A DNA stretch of 64,000 nucleotides from positions 1-64,000 of the forward strand of contig NZ_VDFW01000005.1 in the NCBI RefSeq assembly GCF_006152065.1. Reading direction: 5' to 3'. Numbering within the stretch: position 1 is the first letter of the stretch; each line of letters begins with the position of its first letter. The translations under genes were made by a program, and so were the position numbers. Of the stretch, positions 27,536-34,944 are shown piece by piece. The notes below the pieces were generated by a model. That model worked only from the letters and a program-made list of their open reading frames with translations, was not told the DNA's origin and did not search any database. This stretch comes from Amycolatopsis alkalitolerans. Its GTDB lineage: Bacteria; Actinomycetota; Actinomycetes; Mycobacteriales; Pseudonocardiaceae.

Positions 27536-28051
27536 ATGTCGTGGCTGCGGCGGTTGTCCGGCGACCGGTTGCCCGACGGGTTTCCCGGTGAGCTCGCCTC
27601 GAACGAGAACGCGCTGACGGTCGCCGAAGTGGCCTACGGCGGCCATCTCGTGGTGACCGAACTGGGCCTGTGGCTGCCGGAGGGGCGGCGCGTCGGCTGG
27701 CATCTGATCAGCAAGGCGGCGTGGGGCGAGGGAATCCTCACGCTCGTGGAAGCCGAGGAGGCGGGCACGGCCGGGGCGGCCGTGCTGCTCGCCGACCGCG
27801 AGCCGGTGCGCTTTGCACTGCCGCGGCCCGGGAAGCTGCCGGTGATGGTGCGTCAGCGGGTGGACGGTTCGATTCGCGGGCGGCACCGGCACGAACTGGC
27901 CGGCGGTGGCGCCGTGTGGTTCGTGCGGCGGAAGGTGCCGGGGCGGGACGGGAGCGTGCTGCAGGCGCGAGCCGATCCGGGAGTCGACACCGAGGTCGTC
28001 GCGGCGATGGCGCGAGAGGCCGCGGAGCGCCTGGCGTCGCCCGAACCTTAG
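27536..28051 (+). CDS. Conserved actinobacterial hypothetical protein downstream of dnaG
   Basis: A 171-residue soluble protein beginning 4 bp after the dnaG stop. It has a WxLP-rich N-terminus, a beta-rich centre (LTLVEAEEAG, VRFALPRPGKLPVMVRQRVD) and a basic loop, ending in a helix. The pattern looks like a PH- or bPH-type sensor fold, but no motif confirms it. Probably co-transcribed with dnaG; function unknown. Confidence 0.75.
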   Translation: MSWLRRLSGDRLPDGFPGELASNENALTVAEVAYGGHLVVTELGLWLPEGRRVGWHLISKAAWGEGILTLVEAEEAGTAGAAVLLADREPVRFALPRPGKLPVMVRQRVDGSIRGRHRHELAGGGAVWFVRRKVPGRDGSVLQARADPGVDTEVVAAMAREAAERLASPEP

Positions 28052-28067
28052 CAGTACGCTCGTACTG
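28052..28067 (+). promoter_or_regulatory. Palindrome containing the -10 of a leaderless tam promoter
   Basis: CAGTACG-CT-CGTACTG is a perfect 7-bp inverted repeat. Within it TACGCT (28055-28060) is a -10 hexamer 6 nt before the GTG at 28067. A protein bound to the palindrome would block initiation, so an operator-promoter fusion is likely. Confidence 0.4.
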
Positions 28068-28804
28068 TGTGGGATGCCGCGAAGTACCTTGACTACGCTG
28101 ACCTGCGAGGACGCCCGTTCTACGACCTGACGGGCCGGATCGGTGCCGAGGCCCCGCGCCGGGTGGTCGATCTCGGCTGCGGTCCCGGGAACCTGACGCT
28201 GGCATTGGCCGCACGCTGGCCGTCCGCCGTGCTCGAGGCTCTGGACAGCTCGCCGGAAATGGTCGCCGCGGCGCAGGCGGCCGGGGTACCGGCTCAGGTC
28301 GTGGACGTGCACGACTGGAAGCCCGCGCCGGACACCGATGTGGTGGTGACCAACGCGGTACTGCAGTGGGTGCCGGACCATCGCGAGCTGTTGCGCCGCT
28401 GGGTCGGGCAGCTTCCTTCGGGCGCTTGGTTCGCGATGCAGGTCCCGGGCAACTTCGACGCGCCCTCACACGCGATCATCCGTGAGCTGGCGGCTTCTGT
28501 GGTCCCGCTGCGCGACGAGCCGGTCGGCACGCCGCGGCAGTACGCGGACCTGTTCGCGGACGAAGGCTGCCTGGTGGACGCCTGGGAGACGACGTACGTG
28601 CAGCGCCTGGCGGGGGAGAACGCGGTGCTGGAATGGGTCGCGGGTACCGCCCTGCGCCCGGTCAAGGCGGCACTGGACGAGGCTTCGTGGGAGGGGTTCC
28701 GGGCCGAACTGGCGGCCCGGCTGAACGAGGCGTACCCGCGGCGGCCGGACGGCACGACCTGGTTCCCGTTTCGCCGGGTGTTCGCGGTCGCGCGAATGCC
28801 GTAA
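28067..28804 (+). CDS. tam: Trans-aconitate 2-methyltransferase
   Basis: Class I SAM-dependent methyltransferase of 245 residues. It has the N-terminus WDAAKYLDYADLRGRPFYDL and SAM motif VVDLGCGPGNLT. The segment NAVLQWVPDH and the C-terminal FPFRRVFAVARM are characteristic of Tam, which methylates trans-aconitate to relieve its inhibition of aconitase. GTG start at 28067, with the promoter palindrome directly abutting. Confidence 0.9.
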   Translation: MWDAAKYLDYADLRGRPFYDLTGRIGAEAPRRVVDLGCGPGNLTLALAARWPSAVLEALDSSPEMVAAAQAAGVPAQVVDVHDWKPAPDTDVVVTNAVLQWVPDHRELLRRWVGQLPSGAWFAMQVPGNFDAPSHAIIRELAASVVPLRDEPVGTPRQYADLFADEGCLVDAWETTYVQRLAGENAVLEWVAGTALRPVKAALDEASWEGFRAELAARLNEAYPRRPDGTTWFPFRRVFAVARMP

Positions 28805-28861
28805 CCGGCCGTCGACTACCGTTACCGGGAGCATGACGACCGCGGCCGGCAGGAGTGTGAA

Positions 28862-29212
28862 GTGGGCCCACGCTGGTACGAGGAGGGACAGGAGCCGGAT
28901 TACCGGTTCACCCTCGCCAACGAACGCACGTTCCTGGCCTGGCTGCGCACGGCGCTGGCGCTGGTCGCCGGTGCGGTGGCGCTGACGCAGCTGGTGCCGT
29001 CGTTCGCGGTGCCGCACCTGAAAACCGCGCTCGCGGTGCTGCTGGCCGTGGCGGGAACGGTGCTGGCGGCGCTGTCCTACCGGCGGTGGGCGAAGGTGCA
29101 GCGGGCGATGCGGCACGGGCGTCCGCTGCCGATGGACTGGTTGCCCGCGACCATCGGCGTGGTCGCGGCCGTCGTGGGGCTGGTCGTGGTGGCCGTCGTG
29201 TTCGCCCGATGA
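28862..29212 (+). CDS. YidH family DUF202 membrane protein
   Basis: A 116-residue protein with three transmembrane helices and the DUF202 core FTLANERTFLAWLRTALAL. Function of the family is unknown; some relatives regulate oxidase or transporter activity. GTG start with GGAG upstream. Its stop overlaps the ATG of a second DUF202 gene, so the two probably form a heteromeric pair. Confidence 0.85.
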   Translation: MGPRWYEEGQEPDYRFTLANERTFLAWLRTALALVAGAVALTQLVPSFAVPHLKTALAVLLAVAGTVLAALSYRRWAKVQRAMRHGRPLPMDWLPATIGVVAAVVGLVVVAVVFAR

Positions 29213-29490
29213 CCTCCCGCGATCCCGGTCTGCAGCCCGAGCGCACGACACTGTCGTGGCAGCGGACCGGCCTGTCGGCGGCGATCGTGACGGCACTGCT
29301 GGTGCGGCAGGGGATCCTCACCGGATCGGCGCTTGAGGCGGCGGCCGGCTGCTGCGGGGCGGTGCTGGTGGTCCTGACCCTGGTTTCCGGCAGGCGCCCC
29401 GGAGTGCACCGGTGGCGGCTGCTGCTGGCCACGTCGCTCACCGTCGCCACGGCTTCCCTTGCCACGGTGCGGCTGTTCTGGATCGAATAG
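29209..29490 (+). CDS. Second DUF202 membrane protein
   Basis: A 93-residue protein with the short DUF202 motif QPERTTLSWQRTGLSAA followed by two to three hydrophobic segments. ATG 29209 overlaps the stop of the preceding YidH-like gene (ATGA). Tandem DUF202 genes of this size pair are common in actinobacteria. It ends 7 bp before the convergent TetR gene. Confidence 0.83.
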   Translation: MTSRDPGLQPERTTLSWQRTGLSAAIVTALLVRQGILTGSALEAAAGCCGAVLVVLTLVSGRRPGVHRWRLLLATSLTVATASLATVRLFWIE

Positions 29491-29497
29491 CGCCCGC

Positions 29498-30109
29498 TCA
29501 GCGTTCCCTGTCGGTCGGTCGTAGCGCGTCCATGACGAGGTCGAGCAGCCGTTCGGTCTGTTCGGGGGTGTGGCCGGCCGTGCTGGTGAGCAGCACTCCC
29601 AGCAGCATCACGGTGATGTCCTCGGGTTCCACGTCGGCGCGCAGTGAGCCGGCTTCGGCCCCGCGGGCCAGGATCGTGGCGACGGCGGCGGTGACGCGTT
29701 CTCGGGTTGCCGGTGTGGCTATCCGGCCCGACGCCCAGCCCGCGCGCAGTGTCTCGGCCATGCCATGTTTCGTCGCGATGAAGGCGGCGTAGCGACCCAT
29801 CCACGCTCGCAGCGCCGCCTCCGGCGGGAGTCGCCGCAGCAGGCCGGGGACGCTGCCGGTCACGTCGTCGAGTTCGGCGGCGTACACGGCCTCCACAAGG
29901 GCTTCGCGGGTCGGGAAGTGGCGATACAGCGTGCCGATGCCGACGCCGGCCTCGCGGGCGATGCCTTCCAGCGACACGGTGTCGTTGCCGGCCGCGAACG
30001 CGGCCCGGGCGACCTGGAGGAGTCTGTCGCGGTTGCGCAGCGCGTCGGCACGGGGGGCGCGGGCGCCACCCCGCTTCTTCCCGGGCGGTGCCGGATCAGG
30101 GACGTTCAA
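29498..30109 (-). CDS. TetR family transcriptional repressor
   Basis: A 203-residue TetR-type regulator. The helix-turn-helix is SLEGIAREAGVGIGTLYRHF, followed by PTREALVEAVY. The ligand domain has no recognised effector motif. It is divergent from an aldo/keto reductase, and the region between holds two matching palindromes, so it should repress both genes and be released by a small reactive carbonyl or similar ligand (inference). Confidence 0.9.
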   Translation of the reverse strand: MNVPDPAPPGKKRGGARAPRADALRNRDRLLQVARAAFAAGNDTVSLEGIAREAGVGIGTLYRHFPTREALVEAVYAAELDDVTGSVPGLLRRLPPEAALRAWMGRYAAFIATKHGMAETLRAGWASGRIATPATRERVTAAVATILARGAEAGSLRADVEPEDITVMLLGVLLTSTAGHTPEQTERLLDLVMDALRPTDRER

Positions 30110-30111
30110 AG

Positions 30112-30125
30112 CGGAGGCACCTCCG
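30112..30125. promoter_or_regulatory. TetR operator, first copy
   Basis: CGGAGG-CA-CCTCCG, a perfect inverted repeat 3 bp upstream of the TetR start codon. Its flanks AAG and AT also match those of the second copy at 30149-30162. Confidence 0.65.
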
Positions 30126-30148
30126 ATACAGTGCTACACTCGATTAAG

Positions 30149-30162
30149 CGGAGGATACTCCG
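30149..30162. promoter_or_regulatory. TetR operator, second copy
   Basis: CGGAG-GATA-CTCCG with the same flanking AAG and AT as the first copy. The two centres are 37 bp apart and 20 bp precede the reductase ATG, so both divergent promoters fall between or under the operators. Confidence 0.65.
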
Positions 30163-30182
30163 ATTAACGTGGAAGGATTCCC

Positions 30183-31085
30183 ATGACCACGAACGCCAGC
30201 CCTGCCGGCGTCACACGAGCCGGCGGAGCCGCCAGGCTCGGCGACCGCACGGTGTCCCGTATCGGCTTCGGTGCGATGCAGCTGGAGCGCCTGCACGCCG
30301 ACCGCGCCGCCGCGATCTCGCTCCTGCGCCGCGTGGTCGAGCTCGGCGTCGACCATGTCGATACCGCCCAGTTCTACGGCGACGGCTTCGCCAACGGGGT
30401 CATCCGCGACGCGTTCCGCCCGGAGGACGGCGTCGTGATCGTCAGCAAGGTCGGCGCCGATCCGAACCCCGGCGGTGCCGTCCGGCTGCGTCCCGCGCAG
30501 CGGCCCGAGCAGCTGCAGGCGAGTGTGGAGGACAACCTCAAATCCCTTGGCCTCGACCAGATCCCGGTGATGAACCTGCGCCGCCTGGACACCGGGCCGG
30601 GACTGCGGGCCGAGGCCGACCAGGTGGTCGGCATCGACGACCAGCTCGCGGTGATGACCGCGCTGCGCGACGAGGGCAAGATCGGCGCGATCGGCTTGAG
30701 CGGCGTCACCGTGGACGGATTGCGCCGGGCCCTTCCCGCCGGGATCGTCTGCGTCCAGAACCTCTACAGCCTGATCTCGCGCGATGACGAGGGCATGCTC
30801 CGGCTCTGCCTCGACGAGCAGATCGCCTGGGTGCCGTTCTTCCCGCTCGGCGGCGCCTTCCCCACCATGCCGAAGGTGACCGGCGCACCGGCCGTCGCCG
30901 CGGCCGCGCAGGCCCTCGGCCGGACGCCCGCGCAGGTCGGCCTCGCGTGGCTGCTGCACCACGCGCCGAACGTGCTGCTCATCCCCGGCACCGCGCACAC
31001 CGGCCACCTCGAAGAGAACGTCGCCGCCGGAACGATCGCCCTCGACGACGCCGTCATGGCCCAGTTGGACGCCGTCGCCGGCTGA
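30183..31085 (+). CDS. Aldo/keto reductase
   Basis: A 300-residue NADPH-dependent oxidoreductase of the AKR fold (TIM barrel). The catalytic Asp and Tyr occur in VDHVDTAQFYGDG, the Lys in VSKVGADP. The conserved NADPH-binding end is visible near LLIPGTAHTGHLEENV. ATG 30183 is preceded by GGAAGG. Control by the divergent TetR protein is expected. Confidence 0.92.
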   Translation: MTTNASPAGVTRAGGAARLGDRTVSRIGFGAMQLERLHADRAAAISLLRRVVELGVDHVDTAQFYGDGFANGVIRDAFRPEDGVVIVSKVGADPNPGGAVRLRPAQRPEQLQASVEDNLKSLGLDQIPVMNLRRLDTGPGLRAEADQVVGIDDQLAVMTALRDEGKIGAIGLSGVTVDGLRRALPAGIVCVQNLYSLISRDDEGMLRLCLDEQIAWVPFFPLGGAFPTMPKVTGAPAVAAAAQALGRTPAQVGLAWLLHHAPNVLLIPGTAHTGHLEENVAAGTIALDDAVMAQLDAVAG

Positions 31086-31174
31086 GCCACTCGGCCGATC
31101 CGACGTACCTTCCAAAGTCCGGATACTCACGACAAGTCATCGGGCGCCCGGACCGCGGTGGTTGAATCGGGGTC

Positions 31175-31948
31175 ATGGCGACGCACCGGCGGGTCGTCGA
31201 TCTCCGGCAGGACGGCCAGATCGAGTCCGCCACGTGGAACCCGACCACGGGCTGTGATCGGGTCGGCGCCGGTTGCGACAGCTGTTATGCGCTGGCCTTC
31301 GCCAAGCGGCTCAAGGCGATGGGCAACGCCGGCTACCAGCACGACGGCGATCCCCGGACGAGCGGCCCCGGTTTCCGCCTGACACTGCACCCGCGGCGGT
31401 TGGACATCCCGTTGCGCTGGCGCAAACCGCGGCTGGTGTTCGTGGACTCGATGAGCGATCTGTTCCACCCCAAGGTGCCCGATGCCTTCCTCGCCGAGGT
31501 CCTCGACGTCATGCGCCGCGCCGGCCGGCACACGTTCTTCGTCCTGACCAAACGCCCGCAGCGGATGGCCCCGGCACTCGCAGCGCTCCAACCGCGGCCG
31601 CTGCCCAACGTGTGGTGGGGCACGACGATCGAAAGCAACGAGTACGTCCACCGTGCCGACCGGCTGCGCGCCACCCCCGCCGCGGTCCGGTTCCTGTCAC
31701 TCCAGCCGCTGCTCGGTCCGCTTCCGGGCCTCGACCTCACCGGCCTCGACTGGGTCTATGCCGGTGGCGAGTCGGGTCCGGCCCACCGGCCCATGCGGCC
31801 ACAATGGGTGCGCCCGATCCGCGACCAATGCGTCGCCGCAGGGATCCCGTTCCTGTTCAAACAATGGGGTGGCCGCACCCGCAACGCCGGCGGCCGCCTC
31901 CTGGACGGCCGCACCTGGGACGAAATGCCACGGGTGTGGAAACCCTGA
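31175..31948 (+). CDS. DUF5131 (phage Gp37/Gp68) family protein
   Basis: A 257-residue protein with the family start ESATWNPTTGCDRVGAGCDS. The Cys arrangement C-x6-C-x2-C recalls a radical-SAM cluster, although not the canonical C-x3-C-x2-C. Later conserved pieces include FVDSMSDLFHPKVP, FFVLTKRPQRM and FLFKQWGG. Genes of this family are frequent in phages and mobile islands and have no proven activity. It lies in the accessory stretch that ends at tRNA-Asn. Confidence 0.85.
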   Translation: MATHRRVVDLRQDGQIESATWNPTTGCDRVGAGCDSCYALAFAKRLKAMGNAGYQHDGDPRTSGPGFRLTLHPRRLDIPLRWRKPRLVFVDSMSDLFHPKVPDAFLAEVLDVMRRAGRHTFFVLTKRPQRMAPALAALQPRPLPNVWWGTTIESNEYVHRADRLRATPAAVRFLSLQPLLGPLPGLDLTGLDWVYAGGESGPAHRPMRPQWVRPIRDQCVAAGIPFLFKQWGGRTRNAGGRLLDGRTWDEMPRVWKP

Positions 31949-32107
31949 ACGTTCGCGCCGAAGACGTGGCTCCGTGCGCGTCGTCGCGCAGTTTTACGCG
32001 GTCGCCGACCACTTTGAACCTTGGCTGCAGGCGGTCGGGATTGGGTGTCCGCAATTGTCCGCGAGTGGCTATCGACGGCTTCGCGTGGCGACGGGCACAC
32101 TGCCGAC

Positions 32108-32755
32108 GTGGTGATTTCTGCGGCGGCTGCGGTCGGTATGGCGGTGACGGCCCTGGGGATGGTGCTCACCCCGGGACCGAACATGATGTACCTGGTTTCT
32201 CGCAGCATTAGTCAGGGACGCACAGCGGGGATGATCTCGCTCGGTGGCACCGCCATGGGGTTCGTGGCGTACATGACAATGGCGAACATCGGCCTGGCCG
32301 TGGTGTTCGTCGCCGTGCCGTGGCTGTACATGGGATTCAAAGCGGCTGGTGCGCTCTATCTGGCGTACCTGGCGTGGCAAGCGCTCAAGCCGGGCGGGCG
32401 GGGTCTGTTTGAGCCGCAGAAGCTGGGACGGGATTCGGCCGGGCGGTTGTTTCGAATGGGGCTGATCACCAACCTGCTCAACCCCAAGGCGGCGATCATG
32501 TATCTCGCGTTGATACCTCAGTTCATCGACCCGAGCCGCGGACACACGACGGTGCAAGGATTCATGCTCGGTGGAGTGCAGATCGCGGTGAGCATGGTGG
32601 TTAACGCGGCTATCGTGATCGGTGCAGGCGCGGTCGCGTCCTTGATCGCGCGCCGCCCCGGTTGGGCGGTTTGGCAACGGAGGATCACCGGCACCCTGCT
32701 CGGGGCGGTCGCGGTGCTTCTGGCTCGTGAGATCCCTGCGCGAGCGCGGGCCTGA
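32108..32755 (+). CDS. LysE/RhtB family amino-acid exporter
   Basis: A 215-residue membrane protein with about six transmembrane helices. The signature LTPGPNMMYLVSRSISQGRTAG follows the first helix, and NLLNPKAAIMYLALIPQFI is the typical central motif. It should export an amino acid or metabolite by proton exchange. A GTG at 32108 (or the next GTG) gives the family N-terminus. Base composition is less GC-biased than its neighbours. Confidence 0.88.
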   Translation: MVISAAAAVGMAVTALGMVLTPGPNMMYLVSRSISQGRTAGMISLGGTAMGFVAYMTMANIGLAVVFVAVPWLYMGFKAAGALYLAYLAWQALKPGGRGLFEPQKLGRDSAGRLFRMGLITNLLNPKAAIMYLALIPQFIDPSRGHTTVQGFMLGGVQIAVSMVVNAAIVIGAGAVASLIARRPGWAVWQRRITGTLLGAVAVLLAREIPARARA

Positions 32756-33235
32756 TCCCTGGCCAACTGTCCGCCGCCATTGGGCATGCCGATGTAGGGC
32801 GGGGCTTCCGCCGTTGAGGGTGCCGATGGTTGTTTGGCTGGTGGGTGGGGGGTTGATCGTGTTCCTCGGTGCCGTCACCGTGACGAGGGGGACGCTCCGC
32901 GGCGGCGGACAGCCTGCCGACTTTCGCGGGCGTGTTCACGAGTGGGTCGCGGCCGATATCGAGGCCCGCATCGGAATCGACCTATCGGCGTGCCATACCG
33001 CCGTTGCATCAAGGGGGTGTCACACGCCGGTTCCTCGCGTACTCCTCTCCGTCCCGCTTGCCGGACCCGGGACCATCTGGCAGTTCTGGCCCGTCCCGGC
33101 TTTGTCAGGGCTGCTCCCACCCCCCGGCACCACCCGGATCAAGCTGCCCTCAACTCCACCGTCCCGCTGCGACGGGATCAGCGGTGGAGGTGAGTCTCTC
33201 ACCTCCGCTCGAATCACGGCGTCTCACGGTGCACC
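32756..33235. other. Non-coding stretch without recognisable gene
   Basis: About 480 bp in which I recognise no gene. One frame from 32826 opens with a hydrophobic segment (VVWLVGGGLIVFLGAV) but then turns into low-complexity Pro/Ser/Arg sequence. Two other frames are open without protein-like character. The stretch precedes an integrase relic and may be decayed sequence of the same former element. Confidence 0.5.
33186..33206. repeat. Perfect 9-bp stem-loop before the integrase relic
   Basis: GGAGGTGAG-TCT-CTCACCTCC forms a hairpin with a 3-nt loop. No T-run follows on either strand, so it is not an obvious intrinsic terminator. Confidence 0.5.
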
Positions 33236-33412
33236 CACGACCTGCGCCACACCTGCGCGACCTGGCTATTGCTGGGCGGCGCGACGCTCCGCGAGGCCAT
33301 GGAGCTGCTCGGTCACGCGTCCATCAGCACGACCGGCAACATCTACGGACACGTCCTGGACGAGGCCAAGCGGCGGATGGCTGAGCAGATGAACCGGCTG
33401 GCCGAGGACTGA
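33236..33412 (+). pseudogene. C-terminal fragment of a tyrosine site-specific integrase
   Basis: 58 codons read [20 protein letters not shown], then [13 protein letters not shown] and [20 protein letters not shown]. This is the end of the catalytic domain of phage-type tyrosine recombinases, with the HxLRH box, the GH pair and the nucleophile Tyr in NIYGHV. Just upstream, RRLTVH is found in a different frame, so a 4-nt insertion near 33231-33236 probably broke the gene; nothing earlier of the protein is recognisable. It ends 58 bp from the 3' end of tRNA-Asn, the position expected for an element integrated there. Confidence 0.75.
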
Positions 33413-33469
33413 TGTCAACCGTGGATGTCAAGAAGACCCCGGATGATCTCCAGGGCCCTGTTTATGCAG

Positions 33470-33542
<73 letters not shown>

Positions 33543-33689
33543 ATACTCGCCGCCGGCTCGGGGTGGTCCGGCCAACGGGTACAAACGATAGCGCACCGCT
33601 GATCGCGCTCCGCGAGCACCCCCGGCGCGGGGCTCGGGGCTGGGGGACAATGAGCGCGGGGATTGGACACGCGATGAGGAGGCGGAGGC

Positions 33690-33929
33690 ATGAAGACTTT
33701 CCTGCTTGGGGCGGCTGTCGGGTACGTGCTCGGCACGAAGGCGGGCCGGGCGCGCTACGACCAGATCGTGCGCACGTACCGTAAGGTCGTCGATCACCCG
33801 ATGGTGCAAGGCGCGGCAGGGGTCGCGCGGGCGAAGGTCGGGGAGAAGGTGGGCGACAAGGTCCCGTTCCTGCGCCCGCAGGGCCGCAACGGCCATCGGG
33901 TCGGGGAACCGACTGTCACACAGGCCTGA
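33690..33929 (+). CDS. Small YtxH-like membrane-associated protein
   Basis: A 79-residue protein starting with a hydrophobic, Gly-rich segment MKTFLLGAAVGYVLGTKAGR, then a basic amphipathic region (RARYDQIVRTYRKVVDH) and a tail. The GYVLGTKAGRxRYxxI pattern is found in small actinobacterial proteins of the YtxH type. ATG 33690 is preceded by GAGGCGGAGGC. Function unknown; membrane attachment is likely. Confidence 0.75.
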   Translation: MKTFLLGAAVGYVLGTKAGRARYDQIVRTYRKVVDHPMVQGAAGVARAKVGEKVGDKVPFLRPQGRNGHRVGEPTVTQA

Positions 33930-33965
33930 AGCCCGGCGCCCGCCGGCGGACCCTTACCCAGGGCA

Positions 33966-34151
33966 TCACGACGGTGCGAGCCGTGCCCCCCGGCTGATTC
34001 CCGGGCCACGTATGCCGATCTCCGTGAACGTGATCAGCCGGACCGGCGGGCACGGGGACGCGTGGATGTCGTAGAGCCAGTGCGCCGGGCTGCCCGGACG
34101 TTGTTGCGTGCGGGCGCCGAGGTGCTCAAGGTCTGTACCACTGGTGGCCAT
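33966..34151 (-). CDS. Possible small protein of unknown function
   Basis: A 61-codon frame reading GSPAHWLYDIHASPCPPVRL in its middle and TFTEIGIRGPGISRG near the end. The composition (aromatics, Ile, few Arg) is more protein-like than the usual antisense frames of this window and it does not overlap another gene. Only a weak purine run (GGGAA) precedes the ATG. It could also be chance. Confidence 0.3.
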   Translation of the reverse strand: MATSGTDLEHLGARTQQRPGSPAHWLYDIHASPCPPVRLITFTEIGIRGPGISRGARLAPS

Positions 34152-34224
34152 GGCGTTCCCGGTTCATCCTAGTCACCGAAGCGAGCAGGTATCGTTCGTG
34201 TCCACAGTGGATTGAGGGACCCCC

Positions 34225-34345
34225 GGGCGCGTCGAACTGGGGGAGGAGGACGCGGCCCGGGGGCCGGGATGCCCCGGCGCCCGAGGGGGAGTGTGCGCCG
34301 GAGCCGCGACCGGCGCGAAACTGGGGAGGAAGGCGCCGGTCGCCT
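34225..34345 (-). ncRNA. Possible structured RNA with two C-rich-loop hairpins (6C-like)
   Basis: Read on the minus strand, hairpin 1 (34306-34343) has a perfect 11-bp stem GCGACCGGCGC and the loop CTTCCTCCCCAGTTTC. Hairpin 2 (34228-34254) has stem CGCGTC/GACGCG and loop CTCCTCCCCCAGTTC. A third hairpin (34263-34278) lies between. Two hairpins with nearly identical C-rich loops recall the actinobacterial 6C RNA, although the C-runs here are four and five rather than six. On the plus strand the loops would be GGGGAGGA-type. The downstream acetyltransferase has its own -10 at 34384, so this is not simply its leader. Confidence 0.45.
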
Positions 34346-34395
34346 TACTCCAGAGTACAGCGGATTTCCGGGACCGGACGCGCTAGTTTGGGCCG

Positions 34396-34944
34396 GTGGG
34401 CGAGCACAAGGAGCGCATGCTGCGCGGGGAGCTGTACCGGGACAACGATCCGGAGCTCGTCTCCGATCGCAGGCGGGCACAGCAGTTGTGCGACGAGTTC
34501 GACGCCTGCCCCGCTGACCAGCGCGAACCGGTTCTGCGGAAGCTGCTCGGGCGCCTCGGTGCCGGCTCGTGGATCATGCCGCGATTCCAGTGTGACTACG
34601 GCTACCTGATCGAGATCGGCGCCAACAGTTTCCTCAACTACGACGCGATCCTGATGGACTGCGCCCCCATCCGCATCGGTGACGACGTGTCCATCGGGCC
34701 GCGGGCGCAGTTGCTCACCGCGCTGCACCCGATGGAGGATCACGAGTTGCGGCGCCAGCGCTGGGAAACGGCCGCGCCCATCACCATCGGGAACAACGTG
34801 TGGTTCGGCGGTGGGGTCATCGTGTGCCCGGGCGTGACCGTCGGGGACGACACGGTGGTCGGCGCGGGCAGTGTCGTGACCCGCGATCTGCCGTCTCGCG
34901 TGTTCGCGGCGGGGAACCCGTGCCGGGTGATCCGGGAGCTTTAG
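34396..34944 (+). CDS. Sugar O-acetyltransferase (maltose/galactoside acetyltransferase type)
   Basis: A 182-residue hexapeptide-repeat acetyltransferase. The N-terminal Mac domain contains KERMLRGELYRDNDPELV. The left-handed beta-helix runs from about residue 55 with repeats such as IRIGDDVSIGPRAQLLTALHP (catalytic His) and WFGGGVIVCPGVTVGD. It should transfer acetyl from acetyl-CoA to a sugar hydroxyl. GTG 34396 lies 6 nt after TAGTTT (34384-34389), a leaderless arrangement. Its stop overlaps that of the convergent hydrolase (TTAG). Confidence 0.92.
   Translation: MGEHKERMLRGELYRDNDPELVSDRRRAQQLCDEFDACPADQREPVLRKLLGRLGAGSWIMPRFQCDYGYLIEIGANSFLNYDAILMDCAPIRIGDDVSIGPRAQLLTALHPMEDHELRRQRWETAAPITIGNNVWFGGGVIVCPGVTVGDDTVVGAGSVVTRDLPSRVFAAGNPCRVIREL

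Noticed and set aside
32826-33392. Plus-strand frame starting with a hydrophobic segment before the integrase relic
   Set aside because: After about 25 residues the sequence becomes Pro/Ser/Arg-rich without homology, and the integrase relic in another frame occupies its end.
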